From Xanthomonas arboricola (GTDB taxonomy: Bacteria; Pseudomonadota; Gammaproteobacteria; Xanthomonadales; Xanthomonadaceae), in the NCBI RefSeq assembly GCF_003353015.1, contig NZ_QREM01000009.1, positions 143,319 to 178,126 of the forward strand: 34,808 nt of DNA, in the 5' to 3' direction. Under the pieces are notes generated by a model. The model made no database searches. It saw only the letters and a program-made list of their open reading frames with translations, and was not told the origin of the DNA. The stretch's first letter is position 1. Each line of letters starts with the position of its first letter. Of this stretch, positions 28,036 through 34,808 are shown piece by piece. Both the position numbers and the translations under genes were made by a program.

Positions 28036-29408
28036 GTGCCCTGCTGGGAGCCACCCCGGCCGACTGGCTGGACGCGCGCAACCTGCGCCTGGCCACCCGC
28101 CTGGGCGGACTCGGGCTGGAACCGAGCGCCGGGCGCACCCTGATCCGCGAAGGCATCCTGCGCCGCGCGGTCGGCCTGACCCTGGAAGCCACCGGCTGCG
28201 AGGCGCCGATGGGCGCTACCTGCAAGGTCGAAGTGGACGGCGGCTGGGTCGATGCCGAAGTGGTCGGCTTTGCCGGCGAACGCACCTACCTGATGCCCAG
28301 CGCCGAGCTGCACGGCCTGCTGCCGAACGCCCGCGTGGTGCCCTCGCGGCGCCGTGGCGGCGTGGAAGTGGGCGAAGGCCTGCTCGGCCGCGTCATCGAC
28401 AGCGACGGCACCCCGCTCGACGGCAAGGGCCCGATCCGCGGCGAAGGCAGCGTCAGCATGGCCGGCGTGTCGATCAACCCGCTGGCGCGCGAGCCGATCA
28501 CCACCTCGCTGGATGTGGGCGTGCGCGCGATCAACGCGCTGCTGCCGATCGGCCGCGGCCAGCGCGTGGGCCTGTTCGCCGGCTCCGGTGTCGGTAAGTC
28601 GACACTGCTCGGCATGATGACCCGCTTCACCTCGGCCGACGTGATCGTGGTCGGGCTGATCGGCGAACGTGGCCGCGAAGTGCGCGACTTCGTCGAAACC
28701 ACGCTGGGCGAGGAAGGCCTGCGCCGCGCCGTGGTGGTGGCCGCCCCGGCCGACCGCCCGCCGTTGGCGCGCCTGCACGGCGCCTACCGCGCCACCGCCA
28801 TCGCCGAATGGTTCCGCGACCAGGGCCTGAACGTGCTGCTGCTGATGGATTCGCTGACCCGTTTCGCCCAGGCCCAGCGCGAGATCGGCCTGTCGGTCGG
28901 CGAGCCGCCGACCACCCGCGGCTACCCGCCGTCGGTGTTCGCCAAATTGCCGGCGCTGGTCGAACGCGCCGGCAACGGCGCCAAGGGGCGCGGCTCGATC
29001 ACCGCCTTCTATACCGTGCTGACCGAAGGCGACGACCCGCAGGACCCGATCGCAGACGCCGCGCGCGCCATCCTCGACGGCCACATCCTGCTCTCGCGTC
29101 GGGTTGCCGACAGCGGCCTGTACCCGGCCATCGACGTCGAATCCTCGGTCAGCCGCGTGGTGCAGGACATCGCCGACGACACCTGGCGCCTGCGTATCCG
29201 CAAGCTCAAGCGGCTGCTGTCGGCCTATACCGCCAACCGCGACCTGATCGCCATCGGCGCCTACCAGCGCGGCAGCGATCCGGCCACCGACGAAGCATTG
29301 GCGCGCTGGCCGGAGATCGTCGAATTCCTCGGCCAGGACGTCCACCGGGCCGCCGACCTGCCCGACAGCCTGTCCGCGTTGCAGCGCCTGGTCGAACCCG
29401 AGAACTAA
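28032..29408 (+). CDS. fliI: Flagellum-specific export ATPase FliI
   Basis: FliI is the hexameric ATPase that prepares substrates for the flagellar type III export gate. The 458-residue product has Walker A GSGVGKST at 184-191, the family blocks [18 protein letters not shown] and [19 protein letters not shown], and the catalytic core of F1-type ATPases. The frame is open to 27375, but that part lies in another frame over fliG and fliH and has no family match; the GTG at 28032 overlaps the fliH stop and gives the normal length. fliJ starts 3 bases after the stop. Confidence 0.95.
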   Translation: MSALLGATPADWLDARNLRLATRLGGLGLEPSAGRTLIREGILRRAVGLTLEATGCEAPMGATCKVEVDGGWVDAEVVGFAGERTYLMPSAELHGLLPNARVVPSRRRGGVEVGEGLLGRVIDSDGTPLDGKGPIRGEGSVSMAGVSINPLAREPITTSLDVGVRAINALLPIGRGQRVGLFAGSGVGKSTLLGMMTRFTSADVIVVGLIGERGREVRDFVETTLGEEGLRRAVVVAAPADRPPLARLHGAYRATAIAEWFRDQGLNVLLLMDSLTRFAQAQREIGLSVGEPPTTRGYPPSVFAKLPALVERAGNGAKGRGSITAFYTVLTEGDDPQDPIADAARAILDGHILLSRRVADSGLYPAIDVESSVSRVVQDIADDTWRLRIRKLKRLLSAYTANRDLIAIGAYQRGSDPATDEALARWPEIVEFLGQDVHRAADLPDSLSALQRLVEPEN

Positions 29409-29411
29409 TCC

Positions 29412-29867
29412 ATGATGCAATCCAAACGGATCGATCCGCTGCTGCGCCGCGCCCAGGAACAGGAAGACAAGGTGGCGCGCGACCTGGCCGAGCGCCAGCG
29501 CGCCCTGGACACCCACCAGTCGCGTCTGGAAGAGCTGCGCCGCTACGCCGAGGAGTACGCCAACAGCCACATGGCCGGCACCAGCGCCGCTGCGCTGAGC
29601 AACCGCCGCGCCTTCCTGGACCGCCTGGACAGCGCGGTGCTGCAGCAGGCGCAGACCGTGGAGAACAACCGCAACAAGGTGGAAGCCGAGCGCACCCGGC
29701 TGCTGCTGGCCAGCCGCGAGAAGCAGGTGCTGGAGCAACTGGCCGCCAGCTACCGCGCGCAGGAGAACAAGGTGATCGAGCGCCGCGACCAGCGTGAGAT
29801 GGACGATCTCGGCGCGCGTCGTTCGCGCCTGACCCGCAGCGAAGACGCCCACGGAGAATCCGCATGA
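29412..29867 (+). CDS. fliJ: Flagellar export chaperone FliJ
   Basis: FliJ is a small coiled-coil protein that sits in the FliI ring and activates the export gate. The 151-residue product is almost wholly helical and rich in Arg, Glu, Gln and Ala with heptad-like leucines, as in the FliJ/YscO family. It begins MMQSKRIDPLLRRAQEQED; the second Met is an equal candidate start. Sequence conservation in this family is poor, so place and size carry much of the weight. It overlaps fliK by 4 bases (ATGA). Confidence 0.9.
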   Translation: MMQSKRIDPLLRRAQEQEDKVARDLAERQRALDTHQSRLEELRRYAEEYANSHMAGTSAAALSNRRAFLDRLDSAVLQQAQTVENNRNKVEAERTRLLLASREKQVLEQLAASYRAQENKVIERRDQREMDDLGARRSRLTRSEDAHGESA

Positions 29868-31156
29868 ACCCCCTGTCCGCTTTTGCCGCCGGCCTCGGCG
29901 CCCTCGCCGGCACCGGCAGGAAATCCAGCTACAGCGATCCGGCGTCCGAGCCGGATGCCGGCCAGGACCCGTTCGCGCGCATGCTCAATCCGGCCAACAC
30001 GCCGAACCAGGCCCCGCCGCAGGCGCCCGAGCGCGTGCCGGCCAGGCAGGCCGCGCCCAAGCCCAACCAGCCCGACAGGCAGCGCAGCGACGACGACCGC
30101 GGCGACGATGCGCCCGGCGATGCCACTGCACGCCCGCGCGCGCAGGACGGCGATGCCAAGGCCCCCACGTCCGGTTCCGCCAGGGAACCGGCTGCCGCCG
30201 ACGCCGGCAGCGCCGCCGGCACCCCCAAGACCGGCAAGGGCAGCAGGACCGCCACCAACGGCGACGACGCGCCGGCCGATGCAGCCGGTGCAGCCGACAC
30301 TCGCTGGCCACCGCCGGGCCTGGGTGGCTTCGGCATGGGCCTGCTGACGCAGGCGCTGCCCGGTGGCGATGTCCTGGCGGCCGCGGCGGCGGCACTGGCG
30401 GCCGGCGTGAGCGCTGCTGCCGGCACCACGCCGAGCGCAGCCGCGCTGCCGACCGACGCGAGCGCAGCCGGCGCGGCCGCAACCGCCGGCACCGCCCTGC
30501 CCGCGTTGGGCGCGCTGGCACCGGCTGCCGCCGCCGGCGCCAAGCCCACGTCCGTCACTGCCTTGAGCGGCGAGGCCCAGACAGCCGCGCTGATGAGCAT
30601 GGCCGCCAGGGCGCTGGAACCGTCCACCGATGACAGCCCTGCCCCGGCAGCGCCGGACGCCCCGGCGTTCGTGCTGCCGACCACCACCGCGGCCGCGCTC
30701 GGCCGCCTGCAGGATCCGGCGCCGGTGTTCAGTGCCTCGCCCACCCCGACCCCGGAGATGGGCAGCGACAGCTTCGACGATGCCATCGGCGCACGCATGA
30801 GCTGGCTGGCCGACCAGAAGATCGGCCATGCCCATATCAAGGTGACCCCGAACGAGATGGGCCCGGTCGAGGTGCGGCTGCACCTGGACGGCGACAAGGT
30901 CACTGCCAGCTTCAGCTCCGCCAACGCCGACGTGCGCCAGGCGCTGGAGCAGAGCCTGCCGCGCCTGCGCGAGATGCTTGGCCAGAACGGCTTCCAGCTC
31001 GGCCAGGCCGATGTCGGCCAGCAACAGCAGGGCCAGTCCGGCAACCGCAATGGCGGCGGCAGCGATGGCAATGGCCTCAGCCTGGACGACAGCCCACCCG
31101 TCGGAATTCCGTCGGTGGTGTTACGCCAGCGTGGATTGCTGGACGCCTACGCCTGA
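29864..31156 (+). CDS. fliK: Hook-length control protein FliK
   Basis: FliK measures the hook and switches export from hook to filament subunits. The 430-residue product has a long Pro/Ala/Gly/Asp-rich disordered N-terminus and middle, and a conserved C-terminal hook-control domain at about 310-390 (IGHAHIKVTPNEMGPVEVRL, then LREMLGQNGFQLGQADV), ending in a Gln/Gly/Asn-rich tail. This is the normal plan, since the N-terminal ruler varies freely. It is the last gene of the fliE unit; two hairpins follow, the second a good terminator. Confidence 0.92.
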   Translation: MNPLSAFAAGLGALAGTGRKSSYSDPASEPDAGQDPFARMLNPANTPNQAPPQAPERVPARQAAPKPNQPDRQRSDDDRGDDAPGDATARPRAQDGDAKAPTSGSAREPAAADAGSAAGTPKTGKGSRTATNGDDAPADAAGAADTRWPPPGLGGFGMGLLTQALPGGDVLAAAAAALAAGVSAAAGTTPSAAALPTDASAAGAAATAGTALPALGALAPAAAAGAKPTSVTALSGEAQTAALMSMAARALEPSTDDSPAPAAPDAPAFVLPTTTAAALGRLQDPAPVFSASPTPTPEMGSDSFDDAIGARMSWLADQKIGHAHIKVTPNEMGPVEVRLHLDGDKVTASFSSANADVRQALEQSLPRLREMLGQNGFQLGQADVGQQQQGQSGNRNGGGSDGNGLSLDDSPPVGIPSVVLRQRGLLDAYA

Positions 31157-31195
31157 GCCGGCGCACCGGGCACGCCCCGGCGCCGCCAAAACCCG

Positions 31196-31217
31196 GGTGC
31201 CGGCGATCTCCGGCACC
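31196..31217 (+). terminator. Hairpin after fliK
   Basis: GGTGCCGG (31196-31203), loop CGATCT, CCGGCACC (31210-31217) form a perfect 8-bp stem with no T-tract. It lies just ahead of the stronger terminator at 31226. Confidence 0.5.
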
Positions 31218-31225
31218 GCCCTTCG

Positions 31226-31257
31226 ACCCTCGCAGCGCAAGGCCTGCGGGGGTTTTT
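31226..31257 (+). terminator. Intrinsic terminator of the fliE-fliK unit
   Basis: ACCCTCGCAG (31226-31235) pairs with CTGCGGGGGT (31244-31253) in a 10-bp stem with one wobble pair and an 8-base loop, followed by TTTTT (31253-31257). It ends the unit 70 bases after fliK and before the fliL promoter. Confidence 0.85.
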
Positions 31258-31296
31258 GCATCTGCCATGCCTGCGCGCCGGGAAACCGTCGCCGGA

Positions 31297-31313
31297 TTGG
31301 CATGCCAATTGCA
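31297..31313 (+). promoter_or_regulatory. Sigma-54 promoter of fliLMNOP
   Basis: TTGGCATG-CCAA-TTGCA has GG (31299-31300) and GC (31311-31312) 10 bases apart and only one mismatch to TTGGCACG-N4-TTGCW. The predicted start near 31324 gives a leader of about 23 nt to fliL. Confidence 0.88.
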
Positions 31314-31346
31314 TCCACCGGGTGAGCATTCCCCCTGGAGCAGACT

Positions 31347-31871
31347 GTGGCAGCCGCGGAAAAACCCAAGAAGACCGAAGACAAAGACGACAAGGGCGAA
31401 AAGAAGAAGGGCGGCAAGAAACTTCTGCTGATCGCCGTCGGCGTCGTGGTGCTGGCGGCTGCCGGTGGCGGCGCCTGGTTCTTTCTCGGCCACAAGGGCG
31501 ACGAGAAGGGCGGCAAGCACGACGCCCCCAAGGTTGCCGAAGTGCCAAAGCCGGCACAGTACTTCCCGATGGACCCGGCGATCGTGGTCAACCTGGCCGA
31601 CCCCGGCGACGGCCCGCAGTACCTGCAGGTCGAAGTGCAGCTGGTCACCCGCGACCCGGAAGACCTCAAGTTGATCACCGAAAACGCCCCGGCCATCCGT
31701 GCGCACCTGCTGATGCTGCTGTCGCAGGTCAAGGCCACCGATGTGGCCGACCTGGTCGGCAAGCAGAAGCTGCAGAAGGCGGCGCTGGCCGAAGCGCAGA
31801 AGGTCATGACCGGCGAGACCGGCAAGAAGTGCGTCGAAGAACTGCTGTTCACCAGTTTCGTCACCCAGTAA
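31347..31871 (+). CDS. fliL: Flagellar basal-body-associated protein FliL
   Basis: FliL is a single-pass inner-membrane protein near the stators that supports torque. The 174-residue product has a Lys-rich cytoplasmic N-terminus, one transmembrane helix at about 25-47 (LLLIAVGVVVLAAAGGGAWFF) and a periplasmic domain with YFPMDPAIVVNLAD and LTRDPEDLKLI-like blocks. It starts with GTG at 31347, with TGGAG at 31336-31340 just upstream. It is the first gene of its unit; fliM follows after 10 bases. An overlapping 209-codon frame at 31256 is a shadow. Confidence 0.94.
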   Translation: MAAAEKPKKTEDKDDKGEKKKGGKKLLLIAVGVVVLAAAGGGAWFFLGHKGDEKGGKHDAPKVAEVPKPAQYFPMDPAIVVNLADPGDGPQYLQVEVQLVTRDPEDLKLITENAPAIRAHLLMLLSQVKATDVADLVGKQKLQKAALAEAQKVMTGETGKKCVEELLFTSFVTQ

Positions 31872-31881
31872 GGCCTGCCCC

Positions 31882-32895
31882 ATGAGCGTCAGCGATCTGC
31901 TTTCCCAGGACGAAATCGATGCCTTGCTGCACGGCGTGGATTCGGGTGCGGTCAACACCGAGCCGGAGCCGCTGCCCGGCGAGGCGCGCCAGTACGACCT
32001 GTCCAGCCAGGACCGCATCATCCGCGGCCGCATGCCGACCCTGGAGATGGTCAACGAGCGCTTCGCGCGGCTGTGGCGCATCGGCCTGTTCAACCTGATC
32101 CGGCGCTCGGCCGACCTGTCGGTGCGCGGCATCGACCTGGTCAAGTTCAACGAGTACATGCACTCGCTGTATGTGCCGACCAACCTCAACCTGATCCGCT
32201 TCAAGCCGCTGCGCGGCACCGGCCTGATCGTGTTCGAACCCACGCTGGTATTCACCGTGGTGGACAACTTCTTCGGCGGCGACGGCCGGTACCACACCCG
32301 TATCGAAGGCCGCGAATTCACCGCCACCGAGATGCGCGTGGTGCAGCTGATGCTCAAGCAGACCTTCGCCGACCTGAAGGAAGCCTGGGCGCCGGTGATG
32401 GACGTGGACTTCGAGTACATCAACTCGGAGATCAACCCGCACTTCGCCAACATCGTCACCCCGCGCGAGTACGTGGTGGTGTGCCGCTTCCATGTCGAAC
32501 TGGAAGGCGGCGGCGGCGAGATCCACATCACCCTGCCGTATTCGATGCTGGAGCCGATCCGCGAACTGCTCGATGCAGGCATCCAGAGCGACCGCAACGA
32601 CCGCGACGACTCCTGGAACGTGATGCTGCGCGAGCAGCTGGACACCGCCGAGGTGACCCTGTCCAGCGTGCTGGCCAGCAAGCGCATGAGCCTGCGCCAG
32701 CTCACCGGCCTGAAGGTCGGCGACATCCTGCCGATCGACCTGCCCGCACAGGTGCCGCTGTGCGTGGAAGAGATCCCGTTGTTCACCGGCGAATTCGGCG
32801 TTTCCAATGGCAACAACGCCGTCAAGATCACCGCGATACGCCCGCCTGGCGTGCAAGCCCCACGCGCCGTTCCCTCCCAGGATTCCAGCAAATGA
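31882..32895 (+). CDS. fliM: Flagellar motor switch protein FliM
   Basis: FliM is the middle part of the C ring and binds phosphorylated CheY. The 337-residue product has the CheY-binding N-terminal motif LSQDEIDALLHG, a CheC-like middle domain with FFGGDGRY (about 129-136), and a C-terminal SpoA-type domain (LSSVLASKRMSLRQLTGLKVGDIL) that pairs with FliN. The ATG overlaps nothing, but the stop forms an ATGA overlap with fliN. Confidence 0.96.
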   Translation: MSVSDLLSQDEIDALLHGVDSGAVNTEPEPLPGEARQYDLSSQDRIIRGRMPTLEMVNERFARLWRIGLFNLIRRSADLSVRGIDLVKFNEYMHSLYVPTNLNLIRFKPLRGTGLIVFEPTLVFTVVDNFFGGDGRYHTRIEGREFTATEMRVVQLMLKQTFADLKEAWAPVMDVDFEYINSEINPHFANIVTPREYVVVCRFHVELEGGGGEIHITLPYSMLEPIRELLDAGIQSDRNDRDDSWNVMLREQLDTAEVTLSSVLASKRMSLRQLTGLKVGDILPIDLPAQVPLCVEEIPLFTGEFGVSNGNNAVKITAIRPPGVQAPRAVPSQDSSK

Positions 32896-33230
32896 TCAAC
32901 TCCGACATCCTCGACGCCGCGCCTGCCACCTTCGACAGCCTGCAGGCCGAGCACGACCAGAACGCCTCCGACCTCAACCTGGACGTCATCCTGGACGTGC
33001 CGGTGACGCTGTCGCTGGAAGTGGGCCGCGCGCGTATACCGATCCGCAACCTGCTGCAGCTCAACCAGGGCTCGGTGGTGGAGCTGGAGCGCGGCGCCGG
33101 CGAACCGCTGGACGTGTACGTCAACGGCACCCTGATCGCGCATGGCGAAGTCGTCGTCATCAACGACCGCTTCGGCATCCGCCTGACCGATGTGGTCAGC
33201 CCCAGCGAGCGGATCCGGAGGCTGCGGTGA
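32892..33230 (+). CDS. fliN: Flagellar motor switch protein FliN
   Basis: FliN forms the lower part of the C ring and helps dock the export ATPase complex. The 112-residue product has a short acidic N-terminus and a SpoA domain (LDVILDVPVTLSLEVGRARIPI, then LNQGSVVELERGAGEPLDVYVNG and INDRFGIRLTDV). The frame is open far upstream within fliM, but the ATG at 32892 overlaps the fliM stop and gives the normal length. Its stop overlaps fliO (GTGA). Confidence 0.95.
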   Translation: MINSDILDAAPATFDSLQAEHDQNASDLNLDVILDVPVTLSLEVGRARIPIRNLLQLNQGSVVELERGAGEPLDVYVNGTLIAHGEVVVINDRFGIRLTDVVSPSERIRRLR

Positions 33231-33634
33231 TCGGCCTGCTGGCCACCGCCGCGCCGGTCGCGGCCAAGGCCACCCAGGTCGGCGCGCAGGCGCCAGCCTC
33301 GCCCAGCCTGTTTGGCGCGGTGTTTGCATTGCTGCTGGTGCTGGCGCTGATCGTCGGCCTGGGCTGGTTGCTCAAGCGCATGCCCGGCAGCGGTTTCCGC
33401 AGTACCGAGGGCCTGCGCGTGGTGACCAGTCTGGCGGTGGGTGCCAAGGAGCGTGTGGTGGTGGTGGAGGTGAACGGCCAGCAGTTGCTGCTGGGCGTCA
33501 CCGCCGGCGGCATCACCACCCTGCACACCCTGTCCGAACCGCTGCCGTCCGCGCCCGCTCCCACCCTGCCCGATTTCAGGCAACTTCCCAATTTCGCCCA
33601 GCTGCTGGCACAGAAGCTGCGCAAGGATCCGTGA
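33227..33634 (+). CDS. fliO: Flagellar export protein FliO
   Basis: FliO helps assemble the FliP pore of the export gate. The 135-residue product has one transmembrane helix near residues 27-47 (SLFGAVFALLLVLALIVGLGWL) followed by a small cytoplasmic domain with LRVVTSLAVGAKERVVVVEV, the typical FliO block, and a disordered Pro-rich tail. The start is the GTG at 33227 that overlaps the fliN stop. fliP begins one base after its stop. Confidence 0.9.
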   Translation: MIGLLATAAPVAAKATQVGAQAPASPSLFGAVFALLLVLALIVGLGWLLKRMPGSGFRSTEGLRVVTSLAVGAKERVVVVEVNGQQLLLGVTAGGITTLHTLSEPLPSAPAPTLPDFRQLPNFAQLLAQKLRKDP

Positions 33635-33635
33635 C

Positions 33636-34481
33636 ATGTTGAGTCGTTGGAATCGCTGGGGGCGCAGCCTGCGCCTGGTGCTGATCCTGCTGGTGATGAG
33701 CTGCCCGCTGCTGGCTGCCGCCACGCCTGCCGCATTGCCGGCCATGGCCCAGGCCGCCGCTCCCGCCGCAACGCCGGCGGCCGCCCCGGCCGGCGCCAGG
33801 CAGCTGCCGTCGTTGCCGAACGTGAGCGTCGGCCGCATCGGCGACCAGCCGGTGAGCCTGCCGCTGCAGACCTTGCTGCTGATGACGGCAATCACCCTGC
33901 TGCCGTCGATGCTGCTGGTGCTGACCGCCTTCACCCGCATCACCATCGTGCTGGGCCTGCTGCGCCAGGCGCTGGGTACCGGCCAGACCCCGTCCAACCA
34001 GGTGCTGCTGGGGCTGTCGATGTTCCTGACCGCGCTGGTGATGATGCCGGTGTGGCAGAAGATGTGGGGCGCCGGGCTGTCGCCGTACCTCAACAACCAG
34101 ATCGATTTCCAGACCGCCTGGACGCTGACCACCCAGCCGCTGCGCGCCTTCATGCTGGCGCAGATCCGCGAGACCGACCTGATGACCTTCGCCGGCATGG
34201 CCGGCGACGGCAAGTACGCCGGCCCGGACGCGGTGCCGTTCCCGGTGCTGGTGGCCTCGTTCGTGACCAGCGAGTTGAAGACCGCGTTCGAGATCGGCTT
34301 TCTGATCTTCATTCCGTTCGTGATCATCGATCTGGTGGTCGCCAGCGTGCTGATGTCGATGGGCATGATGATGCTGTCGCCGATGCTGATCTCGGCACCG
34401 TTCAAGATCCTGCTGTTCGTCCTGGTGGACGGCTGGGTGCTGGTGGTCGGCACGCTGGCGGCGAGCTTCAACGCGTCGTAG
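33636..34481 (+). CDS. fliP: Flagellar export gate protein FliP
   Basis: FliP forms the core of the export gate with FliQ and FliR. The 281-residue product has an N-terminal signal-like segment (residues about 11-29) followed by an Ala/Pro-rich stretch, then hydrophobic segments of the family, with the signatures LPSMLLVLTAFTRITIVLGLLRQALG, VASFVTSELKTAFEIGFLIFIPF and a terminal MMMLSPMLISAPFKILLFVLVDGW. The one-base gap after fliO suggests coupled translation. It is the last gene here: no fliQ follows in the remaining 327 bases. Confidence 0.96.
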   Translation: MLSRWNRWGRSLRLVLILLVMSCPLLAAATPAALPAMAQAAAPAATPAAAPAGARQLPSLPNVSVGRIGDQPVSLPLQTLLLMTAITLLPSMLLVLTAFTRITIVLGLLRQALGTGQTPSNQVLLGLSMFLTALVMMPVWQKMWGAGLSPYLNNQIDFQTAWTLTTQPLRAFMLAQIRETDLMTFAGMAGDGKYAGPDAVPFPVLVASFVTSELKTAFEIGFLIFIPFVIIDLVVASVLMSMGMMMLSPMLISAPFKILLFVLVDGWVLVVGTLAASFNAS

Positions 34482-34691
34482 CGGCGCGGTTGCACATGCG
34501 TGGCCTGCCGGCGACCCGGCCTGCCGCTCCAAGACGAGGTGCCCGGGCCGGGCAGCAAACGCCGACGCTGCCGCAGAGCAAACGGCAACCGCACCAGCCA
34601 GTGCGGCCAATGGCAGCCGAAGCCAGCAGCCGAGCAACGAACCAGCGGAGCCACACAACACGCGTGGCTTCGCCGCGTACCCTCACCCCAA

Positions 34692-34713
34692 CCCCTCTCC
34701 CGCTGGAGAGGGG
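34692..34713 (+). repeat. Dispersed CCCCTCTCC hairpin repeat
   Basis: CCCCTCTCC (34692-34700), loop CGCT, GGAGAGGGG (34705-34713) form a perfect 9-bp stem, followed by CTAGTTT. The surrounding CCCTCACCCCAACC is, from memory, a common intergenic repeat in Xanthomonas. It could act as a terminator after fliP in either direction. Confidence 0.6.
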
Positions 34714-34772
34714 CTAGTTTCTGCAGACCGCACGTTCGCCAGATCACACACCGCTGCACCAGCTCCAATCTC

Positions 34773-34800
34773 ATTCCCGATTCCCGATTCCCGATTCACG
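34773..34800 (+). repeat. 7-bp tandem repeat ATTCCCG
   Basis: Three perfect copies of ATTCCCG at 34773, 34780 and 34787 are followed by an imperfect copy, ATTCACG, at 34794, close to the end of the window. Such short arrays are common between Xanthomonas genes and can vary in copy number between strains. Confidence 0.7.
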
Positions 34801-34808
34801 AATCCCAT

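Larger units (their letters stand above)
34482..34808. other. Gene-free stretch after fliP with dispersed repeats
   Basis: No ORF here has coding character. The first 200 bases are GC-rich without a strong hairpin. A perfect 9-bp hairpin and a 7-bp tandem repeat follow. fliQ is expected next after fliP in related genomes; it must lie past the window, if it is there at all. Confidence 0.6.

Noticed and set aside
27753-29852. 699-codon open frame on the minus strand over fliH-fliJ
   Set aside because: It lies antisense to fliH, fliI and fliJ, which have clear motifs; the translation is His/Ala/Gly/Val-rich noise.

Overview
The window is high-GC gammaproteobacterial chromosome carrying most of a polar-flagellum gene cluster. 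Gene order (flgGHIJKL-fliCDST - regulators - fliEFGHIJK - fliLMNOP), the rpoN2-vemR-fleQ trio, a 399-residue flagellin and Xanthomonas-type dispersed intergenic repeats point to the genus Xanthomonas. I cannot name the species from sequence alone. All convincing genes are on the + strand. The long minus-strand ORFs are GC-driven shadows.

Layout. 1-449: a gene-free leader with two 17-bp hairpin repeats. 450-7435: flgGHIJKL (distal rod, L and P rings, rod cap/glucosaminidase, hook-filament junction) behind a sigma-54 promoter. 7436-12679: fliC, fliD, fliS, a FliT-position gene, a PilZ-like gene and a NarL-type response regulator; fliC, fliD and probably fliS have sigma-28 (FliA) promoters. 12903-16172: rpoN2, vemR and fleQ, the sigma-54 factor, an orphan receiver and the enhancer-binding activator. 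16227-24093: a five-gene cassette (sugar aminotransferase, ATP-grasp enzyme, methyltransferase, a fusion methyltransferase, and a 1196-residue multi-module glycosyltransferase) with its own sigma-54 promoter and a hairpin at each end; it is probably a flagellin glycosylation island. 24253-31156: fliEFGHIJK (MS ring, switch, ATPase complex, hook-length control) behind a sigma-54 promoter. 31297-34481: fliLMNOP (stator-associated protein, C ring, export gate) behind another sigma-54 promoter. 34482-34808: gene-free, with dispersed repeats.

How the genes work together. RpoN2 and FleQ should drive the class II units seen here at 450, 16227, 24253 and 31297, which build the rod, MS ring, C ring and export gate. 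FliA (not in this window) should then drive filament, cap and chaperone genes. The glycan cassette carries a promoter of the same class as the basal-body genes, so the sugar-transfer machinery would be made before flagellin.

The most interesting parts are this cassette (an ATP-grasp enzyme beside a sugar 4-aminotransferase with no acyltransferase, a domain-fusion methyltransferase, and a glycosyltransferase with four apparent modules), the paired sigma-28 promoters before fliC, and the small PilZ-like gene in the chaperone operon.
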